The notes under the pieces were generated by a model. It was not told the origin of the DNA, did not search any database, and saw only the letters and a list, made by a program, of their open reading frames with translations. This document shows positions 33,168 through 44,900 of a stretch of 64,000 bases of DNA, one piece after another. The stretch comes from Silene latifolia (taxonomy: Eukaryota > Streptophyta > Magnoliopsida > Caryophyllales > Caryophyllaceae), in assembly GCF_048544455.1 (NCBI RefSeq), contig NC_133536.1, positions 26,476,152 to 26,540,151 of the forward strand, given 5' to 3'. Position 1 is the stretch's first letter; each line of letters opens with the position of its first letter. Made by a program: the position numbers and the translations under genes.

Positions 33168-35533
33168 AGCCTCATGTATGCTATACTCAATCTTTCCCCC
33201 TCAAATTCCATTGTGAGGCGTCCACTAGATACATCAATCTTGGTGTTGGAAGTTCTCATGAAAGGCCTTCCCAACAAAATGGGAGTGGAGTCTTTCTCGG
33301 GTTCCATTTCAATCACATAGAAGTCGGCGGGGAAAAGCATTTCCCCTACCTTCACCAAGACATCTTCCACAACCCCCTTAGGATAGATATTGGACCTATC
33401 GGCCAAAGAAATGACCGTACGAGTCGGTTTCAAAGGCCCTAACTTGAGTGACTCATAAAGGTAATTGGGCAAGACATTAATAGATGCACCTAAATCAAGC
33501 ATAGCATGTTGACAATCTAAGTCACCAATTTTACAAGGGATGGTGAACATGCCCGGGTCACTACATTTTTGTGGCAACCGTTTTTGAAAAATTGCCGACA
33601 CATGTTCACTAGCCCTTACCTTTTTCATGCTCTTTGCCTTATTGGACCTCTTAGTAGTGCACAACTCTTTCAAAAACTTTGCATGCTTGGGTACACTACT
33701 AAGAAGATCAAGGAGAGGAATGTTTACCTCCACTTTACGAAAGATATCGTAAAGGCTTGAAGTTTTCTTGTCAACTATCCTTGTATCATTCAAAGCACTT
33801 GGAAATGGAACTTGTGACTCATATTCCGGAAGCGGTTCATTCACCCTTACTTGTCGAGGTGTAGATGCTTCCCCTTGCTCCACTACCACTTCAATTTCAT
33901 CTTCAACCACATCCTCCACTTCATGAACAATAGGAGGTGGTCTTGTCTTCTTAGGACCCTTGGGTGCCTCTACCAACTCTCTACCATTCCTCAAAGAGAC
34001 CGCTTTTGCTTGTTCCTTGGTGGGTGGAGGAATGGTGTGAGAAGGGAGACTCCCTCCTTGGGTGGGTTGAGAATTGAGTGTAGTGAGGATTTTACCAACT
34101 TGGGTCTCAAGGTTAACAAACCTAGAGTCGGTGAGTTGGTTTTGTTGAAGCACGGAATTTTAAAATTCCTTGGTATTGTTTTGAATTGCCATTTGATTCA
34201 TGGTAAGTGTTTTCATCATTTCTTCCAAGGAATTTTGTGATTGGTTTTGATTTGGATTTGACTTTTGAAAGGAAGAGTTTGAAGGCCCTTTTTTATTTTG
34301 ATTTTGGTTTTGGTTTTGGTTTTGGTTTTGGTTTTGGTTTTGGTTTTGGTTTTGGTTCCCACTCCAACCCATATTTGGATGAGATTTTCACCCTTCATTG
34401 TAAGTGTTGGAATAGGGATCAAACTTCCTAAACCCAATAGCCTTCACCGCTTCAATTGCCTCCTCCGTTTGCAAAGATGGACACCCATCGGTGGGATGAG
34501 TTGGATCATTACAAAGACCACATAATTTCACATGAGAAGCACTCCCACCTCCTTTTGTAAGTTCCTTCACCAAATTGGTAAGAAAATCAACTTTTTCCTC
34601 CATATGGTTGGAGCTTTGCCTTGAAGAGGATGTCCCACTTGTCTTCCTAATTCTCCTCCCAAAATTTCTAGAGCTTCCTACCAACCTTTCAATCAACTCA
34701 TTTGCTTCTTGAACCGACTTATATTCAATCCCTCCTTGGGTAGCGGCTTTAATCATTCTAGCATCATCCTCAAGACCACCACAAAAGTTCGAGAGAAGGT
34801 TGTGGTCGGTATACCCATGGTATGGGCAACTAGAAAGAAGTTGTTTAAACCTCTCCCAATACTCATACAAGTTCTCCCCATCCATTTGTTCAACATTACT
34901 TATTTCTTTCTTCAATTGAGATGAGAGACTAGCGGGAAAATACTTTTCTAAGAAAGCCTTCTTCATTTGATTCCAAGTGGTGATGCTCCCGGTAGGGAGA
35001 TAATAAAGCCAATCATTTGCCACGTCCTTGAGTGAGAAAAGGAAGGCCCTTAGTTGAAGTTGCTCATCGGTAACCCCATTAGGCTTCATGCTTGAGCAAA
35101 CCACATGAAATTTGTTTAGATGCTTGTTGGGGTCTTCCGTGCTAAGCCCATGGAATTGGGGCAATTGGTGAATGAGCCCGGACTTAAACTCAAAGGTGGC
35201 ATTTTCTGTCAAGGCCGGAAAGGAGATACACAAGGGCACTTGTGTGAGGTCCGGGGCGGTAAGTTCCTTAATGGTTCTAGGCCTTGGTGGATTCTCTCTC
35301 TCGCCATCTTGGTGTGGATTCCCGTCTTCACGATCACCCATGATGATTTGTATAGGTATGGGTTGTTCAAAAGGGATGTTGTTATCTTCTCTTTGGTCTT
35401 GTTGAAAACCGGGATCAATTTCTTCAATAACCGGGTTGTCTCTTCTAATACCTCCTCCTATCCAAGCAAGTGATCTTTGAATCTCCGGATTGAATGGAAA
35501 AAGTGGTTCACTTGAATTCCTAGTATTGACCAT
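33164..35533 (-). pseudogene. gag-protease of element A (frameshifted, one stop)
   Basis: Gag starts at ATG 35533 (MVNTRNSSEPLFPFNPEIQR) and runs to a stop at 34388. It contains the capsid core ([41 protein letters not shown]) and a zinc-knuckle-like CGLCNDPTHPTDGC. After a break comes an Asn-Gln repeat (TTTGGT hexamer run at about 34300-34360), an in-frame TAA at 34160, then a frame with the protease ([22 protein letters not shown], about 33498) whose active site is DLG, as usual in Athila. The frame ends at 33164, where the linker frame takes over. Confidence 0.85.
34297..34360 (-). repeat. Hexamer repeat encoding Asn-Gln
   Basis: About ten TTTGGT/ACCAAA-type hexamers in gag of A. Length change here would shift nothing but the Asn-Gln count. 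Confidence 0.8.
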
Positions 35534-35668
35534 AAACAACTCTACACAAGAGCACACAATCAAAAAGTTCACACAAGTGATGAACAAGACACTAACAACA
35601 AGAAACAAAGATTAACTAACACAACTATCCTAAAAACACAAATAACACACTAGAAAAACCGTTACCTT

Positions 35669-35685
35669 CCCCGGCAACGGCGCCA
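35669..35685 (-). other. Primer binding site of element A
   Basis: TGGCGCCGTTGCCGGGG on the minus strand, a few bases inside the 5' LTR. It is the Athila-type PBS and is identical in element B (50811-50827). Confidence 0.9.
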
Positions 35686-36687
35686 AAATTTGACACGCCT
35701 AAAACGTCGCACTAAAAACGGCCAAATTAACAATTTATATACCACTAAACACACTAATTAACACTAATTATAAACTAGTAAAATAGTAAGCAAGGGATCG
35801 AACCCAAGAGAAGATGTGTTTTGCAATAGTGAAATTAAAAGAGCAATTAGAACAATTGTGACAAAGTAACAACAAATATGTAAAAAGGGGGGGGGGGGGG
35901 GGTATTTGGTTGAGTTTTCAAAGACAATTAAAGGAAATTCAAACAAGAGTATGCAACAAGTAATCAAGCAAGAGAGTTTTAAGATGGAAATTAATCAATT
36001 TTAAGAGAGACTTAACCCGACCCAAAGTTAGGCACTTTAATTGACAAAACCCCTCAATCAATCCTTCTAATCAATATTATTGTCCTATTAGTGAGATTAA
36101 ATATCCAAATTCCCTTAATTAGAAGTCAATCACAAGGAAATCACACTTAATAATTGACCCAACTTATCAACTCCTCTAGTGGAAATCACACACATAGATT
36201 CATTAACAAGAAGATGAAGCAATAGGAATCTAATAGGTGGAATTACTCACAATGAAATCACAATTAATGAGCAATCACAACTTAATCTCTCCAATGTTAA
36301 TTAAACCAAGAAGAAATCACATTCATTAGTCTAATAACAAGTTGTTGCAACATGGGATTACAAGGAAATCACACTTAATAAACCCAACAACAATAAATTA
36401 AGGAACTTGGAAAGATTATGTAACAAGGAAATCACACTTAATCACAATAATCTAACAAGGATTCCAAAATTAAGCAATTAAACACAAGAGATTAAGAACA
36501 ATAATAATAATTAAGGAAAGATTAGGGAGTCTTACAACCAAAGATTAAGCCTTTGAGTCGGATTAAGAAATGGAGATTAGTTCTCCATGATTAGATCTAA
36601 ACCCAATTCAAAAGATGAAAATATTCCCAAATAACAACTTGATTAATTAAAGTGAACAAAAGATGCTTAACCTACTTGCAAACATCC

Positions 36688-36695
36688 TATTTATA
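36688..36695 (-). promoter_or_regulatory. TATA-like box in the 5' LTR of A
   Basis: TATAAATA on the minus strand (plus strand TATTTATA), conserved at 14408-14415. The palindrome pair lies 80-130 bp upstream of it in the direction of transcription, i.e. in the promoter (U3) part of the LTR. Confidence 0.55.
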
Positions 36696-36770
36696 GTCTA
36701 CCGTAACCTAATAATTATGGGCTTAACAAAGGGAAGGCCCGTAATACAAATCACCATGAAACCTGCATTT

Positions 36771-36820
36771 TTCGCACCGTGCGAGTTCTCAGAACTGAAA
36801 CTCGCACGGTGCGAGTTTGG
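36771..36820. repeat. Palindrome pair in the 5' LTR of A
   Basis: TTCGCACCGTGCGAGTT and ACTCGCACGGTGCGAGTT with spacer CTCAGAACTGAA. The corresponding spacer in the 3' LTR is different (CTGGTGTCTGGA) although the surrounding LTR agrees closely. Confidence 0.85.
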
Positions 36821-37074
36821 TCCTTGAGTGCGTCTTTCTTTCGTTCTTCCTTTGATCCTTTGGAAGGCTTTCTCGTGGTATTTCTTCAAGCTTGTTCTTG
36901 GCTCTTCCTTGGACACTTCTCTCGATCTCATGGCTTCTTAATCTTCACTTGAAATCATGCTAAATGGTGAAGCACATGGAATTGACTAAATAACGTCAAA
37001 AACCGTCACCAAGTGCTACCAAATGAGCTCAAAATGGTGCCAAAACGTAGTAGAAATAGGAGCTCATCATTATT

Positions 37075-37665
37075 GTATAGTCTTTAATACTATTTTTATT
37101 TTTATATAGGATCGTGGACATAAGTATAACAAGAGATGGATCAAATTCTTGAAATAATAATAAGGAACTTAAAATTTTTTATAAACCTTTTGGAATTCGG
37201 ATTTAGGGAATATAGTTTTTTAGATTATTGAGCTATTGAAATGAAAATTTAATTCGTAATACATGGAGTAGATACCGACCATATCATTGAATCCTATCTA
37301 ATATTTTTCTATCGATATAATAAATGTTTTTCGGATGTATTTGAAGCATGCACGTGGTGATAAGATTTCAAAGATATCTATGGGAGGGTGGATGAAGAGG
37401 TCTGGAAATAATTTGGAGATGACTATACTTAGGTATTGAGTTTACAACCTTATAAGGCGTTATTGTCACTTGCCGGATACGATTTACAAAAATAAATCAA
37501 AGTTGTCAAAGAAATAATGTATTAACTAACTAATTTCCATGTATTTCAAGACTGTATATTTTTAAATGGATCAACAACCAATTGCTCAAACAAATATTAA
37601 CAATACAATAAAAATATCAAAACTAAAACAAATAAACCCGTGAATTTCACGGGTCACGAACCTAG
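37075..37665 (+). mobile_element. Helitron 3' end (left boundary unknown)
   Basis: Hairpin CCCGTGA-ATT-TCACGGG (37637-37653), eight bases, then CTAG (37662-37665) followed by T: a Helitron terminus matching the one at 7049-7077. The 5' TC end was not found. It may lie in this AT-rich stretch or before the Athila A insertion at 13412. No helicase coding is seen. Confidence 0.55.
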
Positions 37666-37669
37666 TCTT

Positions 37670-37944
37670 ATATGATTAAAAACCAAAATTTCTCGAACCA
37701 TCGCACCAAACTCGGTCGATATCGAAAGTCAAATAGGAAGAGTACATTTTAATCAAACTACCAAACGTCCAAACACTACTCTCTCCATTTGTTACCTTCG
37801 CCCTTCCACCAAATCAAACAATTCCACTATTCGACTCTCACCTCCCTCTTTCTCCTCCGATCCATCACCTGTAAAATTAAGGAGGGAGAAAGAGAGAAGA
37901 AAGAATCATCGAATCAATAGAAGTTTCTAGAATCTTCTTCCGCC
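37670..37944 (+). promoter_or_regulatory. GOS11: Short proximal upstream region and 5' UTR of the GOS11 gene
   Basis: About 280 bp separate the Helitron end from the start codon, including a CT-rich segment (CTCTCTCCATTTG, CTCCCTCTTTCTCCTCC) and a purine run (AGGGAGAAAGAGAGAAGAAAG) typical of plant 5' UTRs. No clear TATA box is seen. The start-codon context is CCGCC-ATGG. Element A ends 0.87 kb upstream. Confidence 0.5.
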
Positions 37945-40900
37945 ATGGATGTCCCTACCTCTTGGGACGCCCTACGTAAACAGGTCTCCCTTCTCGCTCT
38001 CTCCTATTTCATTTGTCGGTGCTCAATTTCCCTTTTTAATTTACTATTTTTGTGAAATTAGGTTTTGTTAGTGTATGTTTGATCACCTTATTATAATCGA
38101 ATTGTTTGATTATGATGATGATTTGTGGAATGCTGATTGTACATATTTCATTGATTTCGCGCAATTTTGTGATGTGATGGTGTCGTAGGGTTAGATCAAG
38201 AGTATTTGTAACTTGTAACAGTTAAATTGTTGATAATGTACGGATTATTTGGTTGATCTCGTTGTTTGTAATGCATTTGTTGTAGAAAATTACTCTTTAC
38301 ATTTTGGTTTGGCTGTTTGAGGGTGAAACGAATTAGAGACGTGATTTTGATTGTGGTTGCAGAAGCCGGAACTGAGATTGTTGGTTTGATTTCTAGGGAA
38401 AATGAAACTTGAACATCAATTTATGTAGTCTTTAAGCTTTGCGTTGGATGAAATTGTGTTTTCGGGTCCAAGATGAAACCGTTGCAAATGCTAAGCTATT
38501 GAAGTTATTGAAGGAGAATTATGGGGGCACACTGAGTATTTACTCCGTATAATTCTTCTTTTCCAATAATGTATTTGACTGTTTGATGATATAAGATATG
38601 GGATAATTGTTTGGCAATTCGACTGTTTGATGGTATAATGATAAGGGGTAGTTGTTTGGCAACTTGCAGCATAAAGATAGTGCTTTTTAGAGTTGAATTT
38701 CAAGTAGCTAGTTTTTTTTAAATTGGAGGGAAGTAGTTCGTTCTTTCGGGGAACTGAGGAATTCTTAGCGATTAGTGTATCAACTGATTTAAATCACTGT
38801 AGGCCCATAAGGAACTATTTGACCTGTTTTGGGCTTTGGATTGCATGAGACACTATTTTAAGAGTAGTGACAGTGAGGCCTTAATTATGTTAGTTGAGTA
38901 TTTCAAAATATGCATCAAGATGCTATAATTCTGTAGGTCCTCATTGCTTCTTCTATCAAATGCACAATTTTCTAAAATCCAAAAAAGGTATTGGTCGTCA
39001 TATTTTATATTGAATATCCAAATTTGTTTGTAAGAATTGTGCGCTTTGTGTGTACAAGGCGCATGGTTTCGTTTGGAACCTTGCGCCTCGTTGTCTTGGG
39101 GACTACTTGTGTCGGTGAGCCTTGCACCTTTTAAAACTAAGGCCAGAATGTGTCTTTTTCCTTTGATACTTCTATATCAAGCTGCAACCTACCCTAGCAT
39201 GGAGCTTTCTGATCTTTTCCATCTTGGTAAACCTTGTTTTCTTATATTTCACAACCCTGTAATCATCAGTGTCCATTTCTTATCTGGGTCTATATTTTTA
39301 ATACTGCCTGCCAATTTCACCAGATTTAGTGTTTAGGAACTCCCGAGATTCTACCTTTTTTTCTAGTGAATTTTTTAATATTTAGAAAATATTGGTTGAA
39401 GGAGGATCTGTCCTTGTTACTTTCCATATAATTTTCGGCCAAGTATGCTTTTGAGAGTTAAAAAAAATTAATTGGTGCTCATTAGACTCAATTTTATTTA
39501 GTAGTTTATATTTTTATCAACTCCATTCTGGGACCTTTATGCTGGTTGATAGCAATAAAACTAGGTGTCGTAATACTAGAATTAGCGTACCAAATTAACA
39601 ATTTATAGCCTAAACTTTGACTCTACTAACTTTCAATAAAAACAATAGTAAAGCGGAAGTAAAGGGTCGAACCCAAGAGAAGGGGTTAAGACTAAAGACT
39701 TGAAATGTAAACTATTGACAATTAAGTAGGATTCTATTAACTAATTAAGACTCTAATCACAATTAAGACTTACTAACTAAGTTTATCAACAAACAATGGT
39801 TATGGACAATGGTAAACAAGTGGTGACATAAATGGAGAAAGTTTGGTTTTGAAGTAACATAAGGAAAAGTAAAGATGCAACTTTTATCATAGAAGCAAAA
39901 CAACAAACACTAGATATGCAACAATCAAATATGGGAAAGACTTGGTGAGTAATAGAATTCAATATTAAAGAGGACTTGGTGTAACAAGGCTCAACAACTA
40001 CTTCCTAAGCATAAAGATCCTCTCTTTTCCTTCCCTCAACAATTACTCAACTACTAATGTAAGATAATGACTACTTACTCCTAAGCTAGAGTAGTTGGTC
40101 CTACTAATATGGTCACCCAATTGAAAACCACAACAAGGTTTGCATAAAAGAGCATTAAGAACAAAAGCCAAACAAAAGCACCAAGATTAATCCTTTAGGA
40201 GGTTTAATCCAACTATCCCAAGGAGCAACATACAAGTTCCACTCACAAAGATATAAACTTTAACCCAACTTCATAAAGATGCAAGCTTGCTACAAGGATT
40301 GCAATAGTAAGATGATTAACATGCAAGGTTCATGAATCCTAACATAATAACATCCAACATAAACAATGAAATCAAGGAAACATGTAATAATTATTGAGGA
40401 AAGATTAAGAGGTTCTTACAAACTTAAGGAGAGTAGTGTCTCACCAAATTACACCAAGAAAAGGTCTAGCCTTCCATAACCATGGATGAATCCAAGAGTT
40501 GTGGAAAGATTGACATAAAAATCCAACAAAAGCTTACAACTTTTTCCCAAATACTAAATATTCTTCTCATACAAGTCTTTTGTGATTATTCAATACTTAG
40601 ATGATAATTAGGTCTTCAAACATGAGGGGTATATATATGGGTGCACTCCTTCCTAGGTTAAAAGCCTCAAAGCAAGCCCAAAAACACGGAATATTTCCTT
40701 AAGCCCGTGTTTAAAACCAAAATGCGCAGGCACCTCTGACGTAGGCGCAGTCGCAACCTCGCGCAGTCGCGCACCATCTCTGGGAATTCTTGCTTCCAAT
40801 TCTTCAACTTACTTCCTTCTTTTCTTCCAAGTTTCACCCTTACTTCTTCAAGTCGGCTTCTAGGCTACATGGGAGCTTCTTGTGCTTGCCTTAACCTTTG

Positions 40901-41675
40901 AAGGGTGCTCTATGCCTCTCGGGTTCCGTTCATGAGGATCAATCGTTCAACCGAGGTGAATTACACAAGTTCAACCACATCAACCCCTATGTCAAGTGTT
41001 AGGGAAAATCATACTAAAAGACCCATATTAAAAGACACGAGGGTGATAAAATCACCCTCTTAGACCGACACAAAACGTTACTATCAAACTCCCCCACACT
41101 TAGACTTTTGCTAGTCCCGAGCAAAACCCGGAACAAGCAATTGAGAAGTCTACAAGTGAGTGTAGGAGAGAATGATCACTCTTCCCTTACCACGACCTTC
41201 TTATGTCTCCCTCAAACACAACCACCAATAAAACGAAAAACAAAGACTCAAAGTTGACACACACTCTTCACTCACTCACCCTCCTTATATCATCCCTCAC
41301 ACAAAACACGACACAACTCCTTCTCCGACTCATCACGCAACTCCACCCTTCTTATATCTCCCAAGTAGTAATGGTCACTCTTGCCTTATCCCAAGGCAAT
41401 AGCAAAGTGACCCACACATCCACCTCTTGATCACAAATCATCACTACTTATAACACCCCCTTATCACTCCAAAAAGAGCAAGATCATGCTACTTGGTCGG
41501 CCCAAACACCCTTAAGAATCAACGACTCAAGTAGCCAATCGGAAAATCCACCAATTTGAAACAAATTTTGTGACACAAAAAGAAATTAAATCCTAGAACT
41601 AGCCTCCTTCCTAGACCCTCCTTATCACTCCCTTCTTGTCCCTCCATATTTTTGGTGTTGCGATTTTTCAATTTT

Positions 41676-41730
<55 letters not shown>

Positions 41731-41926
41731 TCCTCATTTTGCCTAAGGTGCCCTTTCGGGTTTTCACCTTAGCTATTCCTTTCCTCTCATGGTGGCTCGC
41801 TTCTCTATTTTTCATTTTGCCCTAATGCCCTTTCGGGTTTTCATTCCGTCCTCGGCCACCTTCCCATTCTTGCCTGCGCCCACCCTTGTGGGTTTTCACC
41901 TAGCCGGGATTTCCCTTTTTTTTTTT

Positions 41927-41967
<41 letters not shown>

Positions 41968-44900
41968 GAACACATTCAATGGAAATGTAAAGAAGTGTAC
42001 AAATATTACAAGTTCGATCATCTTACTCCCCCACACTTAGATTCCACATTGCCCTCAATGTGGAGGAGTACTCTCACTCTCTCAAGATTGGTAGTTGGAG
42101 GGACCCGAGCCTTCCCCTTGCTCATTTGTCCCTTGATCTCTTCTTCTTCTTCCTCTTGCTTGCCTCACTCTCTTGGCCCTTTCATAGGCCTCCTCAACTT
42201 GAGGCTCGGTGATGGTTGGTTGGTAGGTGGGGTCATTTGGATGGAGGGTCATGCCGAAAAGGCCCCGGATAAGCCCAAAAGCATCCTCATGAGCTTGAGC
42301 ATCTTCAAAAGAGTCTTCAACATATTGGTGGTGCCGCTCATTTTGCACCGCGAATTGTTGAGATGCTTGCTCTCTCCATTCATTTTGGGTCTTCCACATG
42401 GCTTGTTGCTCTTCCATGTACTTGGCTTGTTGTTGTTGCCAAGCATAAGCCTCATCTTGCCTCTTAGCCATGTCTTGGAGCATCTTCATTTGGGCTCTTT
42501 CGGCCTCCGCACTCAACTTTTGATGCTCCATACTAGCAACCCTCCATTGATCCAAACTCTCAAGCCGTGGCGCTTGTTGTTGTTGCCACGCATAAGAGCT
42601 ATCAACTCTCCCACTAATTGCCTCCAAAGTTCCCCGGGTCTCCGTGAAGTAATTGAACATTTGTTGTTGCCACGGGGCGATTGGTGGAGTAGAGCTTGCC
42701 CCCGCCTCAAACATTGGGGTGTCATGTATGGGCGGGTCACGCTCTATGTTCCGAATCTCCCTCTCTTCTTCACTATCAATGTGGACAACCGGGGGTGGGT
42801 CGACCCTTCTCCTTTGTTCCCCCCTTTGTGCCTCCCTTTGTTCCGGCGTGTCGGGCGGGCAAAAGAAATGAATGGCATGGGTGCCATGAGGAATCGGACC
42901 GTTCTTTGGTAGAACCATGTAGGGGATTTTTCCCTCTCCCAACCAATTACATCGAAAATTTTGTTTGTCAAGGACTTGTATCATATGTGTCTCCTCAAGT
43001 CCATGAGCATTATAAAAATGATTTCCCCAAACGGGGAGTTGATCATCCGACGTGGAACCCACAAATTTCTCCACAAAAAGGGTGATGAGACCCCCACCAT
43101 TGATATTGCCTCTCCTCCTCTTCTTATGTTTTAAGCAAGAATCAACAAAAAGCCGAGCCCAATCCGGCACACCACTCCCTTCCGGGAGCATAGCCCAAAT
43201 GCACTCCCTCACGGCATCACTCACCTTTGTTGGCTCCCCCATGGAGAAGAACCAACAAGCCAAACATCTAGTCAAAATGCGGATGGCGGGGTTGGTTATG
43301 GCGGAGAGTTTGTCATTGTGATCTTGGGCATCCTTCCCGTGAGGTGACACCACACCTCATTAAGCTTGCCCTTGGGTGGGTTGACCGGGGAGGGTGGTCT
43401 TGTGATTCTCAAAATCTCTCTTACCTCATCAAAAGAAATTGAATGCCACACTTTATGAAGACGGAAATTCACTCTCTCATTCACTCCCTCCCCCGTTTTG
43501 GAGATGGTGGACAAGAATTCATAGGTAAAAGAGCGGTAGGTGTCATCACAAAGGTCCATGTATTGCTCTAATCCTACCCGACTCAAGAGTTGAAAAGTGA
43601 TTTCCTCTAATCCTAGGTCTTGAAGAGTGTCACGGTGGAGGAATTTGGTGATGGGGGTGGGGTTTTCTTTTTCAAGTTTTGCAAAGATTTTCTTTTGTTC
43701 CGCATTAAGACCCTCATTCCCATTAAACACCTTGGGGTTACTTCCCTCCCCTTGAGCTTTCCTCTTTCCGAAAACCATGATTCCGAACAAGCAAGAGTAC
43801 CAAAAAGACCAACAAAAACACTCAAAACAGTTTTGCTCTCGTTGAGGCAATTCAACAAACACCTTCAAGGCACAAATTCAAGAAGGTGGGATTAAGTGAT
43901 GTTTGTTGATTACCTCTTCCCTTTCTCGTAAAACAAGTTTATCCCAAAGAATTAAAGACAACAATCAATCAAGAGTATCCAAAAATTCAATGTAAAAACA
44001 CCAAATTCCGGATTAAAGCAAAGTAAGTAAAGGAAAAGATGGGAAAAGTTGTTATACCTCCCCGAATCCACTTAAAATGCTTAGTTGATTGAAGTATAAT
44101 GCTAAAAACCCTTCCAAGAATGCGCCAACTACCCGTAAATCTCTTGAAACGAACTTGAATCCTCAATGTGCAAGGTTAGGGTTTGGGATAAAATTGGGGA
44201 AAAACAGAAATTTGAAAGGTAAAGTGAGTTTTTGAGTTGTTGGGTTGGGTTGAGAGGTGATTGTGATGAAAGGGAAGTGGTTTGTTGAAGGTTTGATGGT
44301 GGATTTTTGATGAAGGTGATGAAGTTGAGTTGGGAAATTGGGGGTTGTAAGAGGAAGGTGTCGAAAGAAATGAAGGTAAAGTGTGTTTTTGGTTTGTAAA
44401 AAGCCCCGTCTAAATCCCGTGGTCTGCTTCTGCTCGCAGCAGTCGCGATTTTGTCAGCAGCAGTCGCGCTAAATTGCGCAGTCGCGCAGCGCAGTCGCGC
44501 GTCTGGCGGGGGTTGTCGAGTAAAAAGCTTGCCCTCAACTTCTTCTTTGTGGGGATTCTTTGCCTTCCTTCCGTGCTTTTCCTTCATTTGACTCGTCTAG
44601 ATGGTGTCCCGAGTCATTTCACTTCCCGAGACGACTTGGGCACGCTTCCCAAGGAGCTTCATCCTACTACCTTCAAACACTTCAACAAACTTTCAAAAGA
44701 TTCCATAATGCATGCTTCTAAAACTTGTTAAGAATAAATAAATTGACAAGAAAACGGTAAATTCTACACTAAAGAAAGGATATGTACAAAGGTTGCCGTA
44801 TGTTTAACGTCGATGGCTCGACTTAGTGTTCCTCTTGATCATGTTTGGTAATTGGGGTCTTCCAAATCGACTTCTTCCACCAAATGTGGATCCATGCCTT

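Larger units (their letters stand above)
13413..37069 (-). mobile_element. Athila-like Ty3/gypsy retrotransposon A, carrying nested insertions
   Basis: LTRs lie at 13413-14799 (3' LTR) and 35691-37069 (5' LTR), TG...CA on the minus strand, with perfect TSD TTATT (13408-13412, 37070-37074). Reading leftwards: PBS, gag, protease, reverse transcriptase, RNase H, integrase, an env-position ORF with Athila-type sequence, hairpin array and PPT. Its reverse transcriptase is interrupted at 20725-32130 by elements C and D. Without them the element is about 12.2 kb, normal for Athila. Gag and protease are frameshifted, and single stops occur at 20285 and 34160, so it is defective as assembled. Confidence 0.93.
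35691..37069 (-). repeat. 5' LTR of element A
   Basis: 1379 bp, minus-strand TGATGAGC...GGCGTGTCA. It has a TATA-like box at 36688-36695 and the palindrome pair at 36771-36820, and is followed by TSD TTATT. Confidence 0.93.

Noticed and set aside
41995..42912. 305-aa plus-strand ORF
   Set aside because: Antisense shadow of the env-position ORF of element B, which has clear Athila similarity on the minus strand.
44129..44587. 152-aa minus-strand ORF in the integrase-env spacer of B
   Set aside because: No counterpart in element A, low-complexity second half, and it runs through the palindrome cluster.
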